Source: Motilimonas pumila
GTDB taxonomy: Bacteria > Pseudomonadota > Gammaproteobacteria > Enterobacterales > CBDFNC01
NCBI RefSeq assembly: GCF_003596335.1
Contig: NZ_QZCH01000033.1
Span: 1-35,504 of the forward strand
Reading direction: 5' to 3'
Length of the DNA: 35,504 bases
The position numbers and the translations under genes were made by a program. A model generated the notes under the pieces. It ran no database searches. It was not told where the DNA came from and saw nothing but the letters and a program-made list of their open reading frames with translations. Positions 33,044 to 35,504 of the stretch are shown piece by piece. Position 1 is the stretch's first letter. Each line of letters begins with the position of its first letter.

Positions 33044-34537
33044 ATGCAGCGTTCTTTTAAATACTCCATTTTATCAAGTGCTTTATTACTCGGGCTTTCA
33101 GCGTGTGGTGGCGGTGGAGGAGGTGGTCAAGGTTTTACTGCGCCTGTTGTGGAAGCCCCCATTAGTGACAATTGTCCTGGTAATCTGACCTGTAACTTTT
33201 TAGCCGTGCCTAGAAACTATCAAGATGAATCTGAAGGAACGGTAAATATTCATTATGGAATCCACTTGGCGACGAACCCAGCAAGTCGTATTGGTACATT
33301 ATTTGTCAATTATGGCGGCCCCGGTGGGGATGCTGTCCAGGCGACCAGCTATTACATTGATCAGTGGATACCGGCAGAGATTTTAGAGCGGTTTGATATT
33401 GTTGCTATGGATCCTAGAGGCGCTGGTAAAAGCGCATTTGTCCCAGAGATAACAGAGTGCGGACAAAAGCTTTATCAAGGAGATAATTGCCCAGAAGTGA
33501 CTGTTAATATCGCCCCTGATATGGGGACTAATACCGTTGCTCGTGATATGGATTCTCTTCGAGCGCATTTAGGGGAAGATACGATAAGTTATTTGGGTTA
33601 CTCATATGGTACCAGGTTAGGCTCTGTATACTCGAGTTTATTCCCCGAACGGATCCGTGCGTTAGTGCTTGATTCACCAGTGTCTCCTACAATTGGTAAT
33701 GTTACTGGTTTGGCTTTTTCTCGAGTTGGCGCTTATGAAAGTATTGCCAAGTTTCGCTTGAACTCTGACCAACGCTTTCAAGCTTTAGAAGGCTTAGCAC
33801 TGCAATATTCTGAAAGCGAAACGTATATTGCTGGAGATGGGGAGTCGTTATCTGCAGCTGAGGCGGCAGAAGCTATTACTCTGATGACTTCTTTGGAAGC
33901 TAGCGGTTATTGGCAAACCATTCAGTCTGGGGTATTTGAGCTTTTAGACAATAATAATGCGGCACTTTTGAAGTCACAACTACCAAAAGTGAATTACCCA
34001 ACACTGGTAGCTGATGATTATCGATTTAATGCAATGTTCAAAGCTGTGATGTGTACAGATGAATCATCCCCCTTGAGTGCAAATGAAATTGATGCCATGT
34101 TCCCAGACTTTATGAATGAGTCTTTAGTGTTCGGATTAGTTGGATACGTTCAAACCTCGGAGTGTTACCAGTGGAATGGTGAGCAAGATCCTATTCCTGT
34201 TATTGAAAATATGGAGCAAGTATTAAGCGGGCAAAAAGTGCTACTGGTTGCTGGAGAATTAGATCCAAGAACGCCTTACTCGTGGGGTGTTCAAATGGAG
34301 AACAGCTATGGTGACAACGCCGCACTTGTCACAGTAACGGATGTAGTTGAGCATGGCTTCAGTTTTACTGGTTTTAGTTGTGTTGATAAGATAACGACTT
34401 CTTATTTAATCGACCCTAGCCAAGAGTTTAGCGATACTGCTTGTCCTGGAAACTTCCAAGGACGAAGTGCTATTGGTGATTTATCTAACCACCCAGTTAA
34501 GAAAAATAACCAAATACGAGAACAACTTAATAAATAA
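33044..34537 (+). CDS. S33-family peptidase lipoprotein (tripeptidyl-aminopeptidase type)
   Basis: The 497-aa alpha/beta hydrolase has lipobox LSAC (Cys21) followed by seven glycines. The oxyanion region NYGGPGGDA (89-97) and DPRGAGKS (123-130) precede the nucleophile elbow GYSYG with Ser187. The acid Asp stands in AGELDPRTPY and the catalytic His in VVEHGFSF. The C-terminal part matches the TAP-like domain of secreted S33 aminopeptidases, which clip residues from peptide N-termini. It is likely exported to the outer membrane or surface. It is divergent from the Ni-SOD operon with a 240-bp gap and is followed by a terminator. Confidence 0.88.
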   Translation: MQRSFKYSILSSALLLGLSACGGGGGGGQGFTAPVVEAPISDNCPGNLTCNFLAVPRNYQDESEGTVNIHYGIHLATNPASRIGTLFVNYGGPGGDAVQATSYYIDQWIPAEILERFDIVAMDPRGAGKSAFVPEITECGQKLYQGDNCPEVTVNIAPDMGTNTVARDMDSLRAHLGEDTISYLGYSYGTRLGSVYSSLFPERIRALVLDSPVSPTIGNVTGLAFSRVGAYESIAKFRLNSDQRFQALEGLALQYSESETYIAGDGESLSAAEAAEAITLMTSLEASGYWQTIQSGVFELLDNNNAALLKSQLPKVNYPTLVADDYRFNAMFKAVMCTDESSPLSANEIDAMFPDFMNESLVFGLVGYVQTSECYQWNGEQDPIPVIENMEQVLSGQKVLLVAGELDPRTPYSWGVQMENSYGDNAALVTVTDVVEHGFSFTGFSCVDKITTSYLIDPSQEFSDTACPGNFQGRSAIGDLSNHPVKKNNQIREQLNK

Positions 34538-34556
34538 TACTTTATTAAGCTTCTAG

Positions 34557-34585
34557 AGCCCCATGTTCATATTGGGGCTTTTTTA
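34557..34585 (+). terminator. Intrinsic terminator after the S33 peptidase
   Basis: AGCCCCA (34557-34563) pairs with TGGGGCT (34573-34579) and is followed by a run of T to 34585. It lies 20 nt past the stop codon. Confidence 0.88.
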
Positions 34586-34814
34586 TTTTGAAATCATATT
34601 GTTTACTGTTCGTGATGGTAGTTTGAACAATTTTTCTGTATTTACTCCGCTTACTTATCTTTAATATTCTATTTTGTGATATTTATTTTACATTTAATGT
34701 CGAAAGTTTTATTTCAATGCATTTTCACTAGAGCTATCTGAATGTGCCGAGCAACAGTTTGAAGGTGAATACTGTAGTGGTTTACAAACAAATATCTCCC
34801 CTTTTATTGGCACT
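34586..34814. other. AT-rich intergenic region before the insertion sequence
   Basis: No complete gene is visible. A stop-free stretch without a start codon (about 34703-34855) reads ...LSECAEQQFEGEYCSGLQTN and looks mildly coding, so it could be the tail of a gene cut by the insertion sequence. The evidence is thin. Confidence 0.3.
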
Positions 34815-35504
34815 CTCACGAATCCCCTCATAATTTCCAATAAAAACAATGAGTAGACGCGCATCGCTCATTCTGATCTAATGAATTTCGCCAAAAACAC
34901 ACCTTATCAAATGTATTTAATAGGAATACCTTACGATGCGCGACATTCAAATTCTACAACAAACACTGACAGAACAATGCCCTAATATTCACAAAAAACG
35001 ACTGAGCTCTCTGATACTTGCCACTAAAAGCGTGCTCAATGGCGCTGATTTAACCTTAACCAAGCTTGGCAGAAAACTGGATTCCAACACCACGGTTAAG
35101 CATGCCATTAAGCGTGTCGATAGGCTGCTCGGTAACCCACATTTACACCGCGAAAAAGACTCCATTTATAAGTGGCACGCCCACTTAATTACACGGGCTA
35201 ATCCCTGCCCTATTATTCTTGTTGACTGGTCTGATGTGCGCGAGCAACTTCGTTATATGACCCTTCGGGCGTCCATCGCACTCGATGGGCGTGCAGTCAC
35301 GATTTACGAACAAGTCTTCGAATATAAGCACTATAATTCACCGAAAAGCCATCAAACATTTCTCGACCAGTTACAGAAAATCCTGCCAAAAGAAGCCAAC
35401 CCAATCATCGTATCAGATGCAGGATTCAGGAATACTTGGTTTAGGCAAGTTCAAGAAAAAGGTTGGTTTTGGATCGGCAGAGTACGAGGCGAAGTATCAT
35501 TAAA
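34815..35504 (+). mobile_element. IS10-like (IS4 family) insertion sequence, left part
   Basis: The end sequence GAATCCCCTCATAATTTCC (34820-34838) is close to the IS10 terminus CTGAGAGATCCCCTCATAATTTCC recalled from Tn10. The true first base is uncertain; 34815 is my best estimate. A GATC (34875-34878) lies about 60 bp inside, near where IS10 has the Dam-methylation site in its transposase promoter. The element continues past the window edge, so the other end and the target duplication cannot be seen. Confidence 0.8.
34936..35504 (+). CDS. IS4-family (IS10-like) transposase, N-terminal part
   Basis: 189 codons are seen from the ATG at 34936 to the window edge. The product closely parallels the IS10 transposase: CPNIHKKRLSSLILATKSVL, LTLTKLGRKL, KHAIKRVDRLLGNPHLH, PIILVDWSDVREQLRYMTLR and PIIVSDAGFRNTWF. 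The catalytic aspartates fall at Asp97 and Asp161, the same numbers as in the Tn10 enzyme; the third residue, Glu, lies outside the window. No frameshift or stop is seen, so the copy may be active. Confidence 0.92.
   Translation, partial: MRDIQILQQTLTEQCPNIHKKRLSSLILATKSVLNGADLTLTKLGRKLDSNTTVKHAIKRVDRLLGNPHLHREKDSIYKWHAHLITRANPCPIILVDWSDVREQLRYMTLRASIALDGRAVTIYEQVFEYKHYNSPKSHQTFLDQLQKILPKEANPIIVSDAGFRNTWFRQVQEKGWFWIGRVRGEVSL

Noticed and set aside
35285..35503. Open frame near the right edge in another frame
   Set aside because: It is a shadow of the IS10-like transposase, whose own frame shows the DWSD and SDAGF motifs.
1..35504. CRISPR arrays, tRNA or rRNA genes, phage or toxin-antitoxin modules
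   Set aside because: No regularly spaced repeats, no tRNA-like cloverleaf regions and no phage or toxin-antitoxin proteins were seen on either strand.

Overview
The window comes from a marine-type gammaproteobacterium of the Vibrionales/Alteromonadales kind. This rests on the srmB/trmN divergent pair and the fldB-xerD-dsbC-recJ block, both close to their E. coli counterparts. A DUF2860 outer-membrane protein and a BrnQ carrier that look Vibrio/Shewanella-like, and a nickel superoxide dismutase operon, fit the same picture. No ribosomal RNA, tRNA or CRISPR array was seen.

Layout. (1) 1-224: N-terminus of a surface-type lipoprotein on the minus strand, cut by the left edge. (2) 397-13065: an AT-rich, tightly overlapping plus-strand tight-adherence (Tad/Flp type IVb pilus) operon. 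In order it holds an unknown secreted protein, the major Flp pilin, a TadG-like and a TadE-like pseudopilin, an unknown secreted protein with an internal repeat, a second tiny Flp-type pilin, CpaB/RcpC, the secretin CpaC/RcpA, an FHA-TadA ATPase fusion, TadB, TadC, a DUF192 protein, a TPR lipoprotein (TadD), TadE, and a DUF4892-OmpA protein. No TadZ/CpaE, prepilin peptidase (TadV/CpaA) or CpaD/RcpB is present. (3) 13334-15180: periplasmic alpha-carbonic anhydrase and a convergent DUF2860 outer-membrane barrel, separated by a perfect-stem terminator. (4) 15302-19151: proline catabolism, with PutA lacking both the N-terminal DNA-binding domain and the C-terminal ALDH-like domain; the latter is a separate overlapping gene. 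(5) 19288-29953: mostly housekeeping genes: an LprI-like protein, srmB, trmN, brnQ, a LysR regulator, fldB, xerD, dsbC (with an added coiled coil), recJ and an ArgO/LysE exporter. (6) 29954-31016: a 0.5-kb non-coding stretch of unclear origin and a lone hexapeptide acyltransferase. (7) 31302-32803 (minus): a nickel superoxide dismutase operon, reading DUF2753-like protein, His-rich one-TM protein, SodN, SodX protease, with overlapping Fur-like sites upstream. (8) 33044-34537: an S33-family peptidase lipoprotein. (9) 34815 to the end: the left part of an IS10-like (IS4 family) insertion sequence, cut by the right edge.

How it works together. The Tad operon carries most of a pilus machine: pilins, inner-membrane platform, ATPase, secretin, pilotin-like lipoprotein and a peptidoglycan-binding protein. 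It must borrow a prepilin peptidase from elsewhere. The most unusual material is in this operon (fused FHA-ATPase, missing TadZ, two pilins, uncharacterised accessory proteins) and in the small accessory genes of the Ni-SOD operon.
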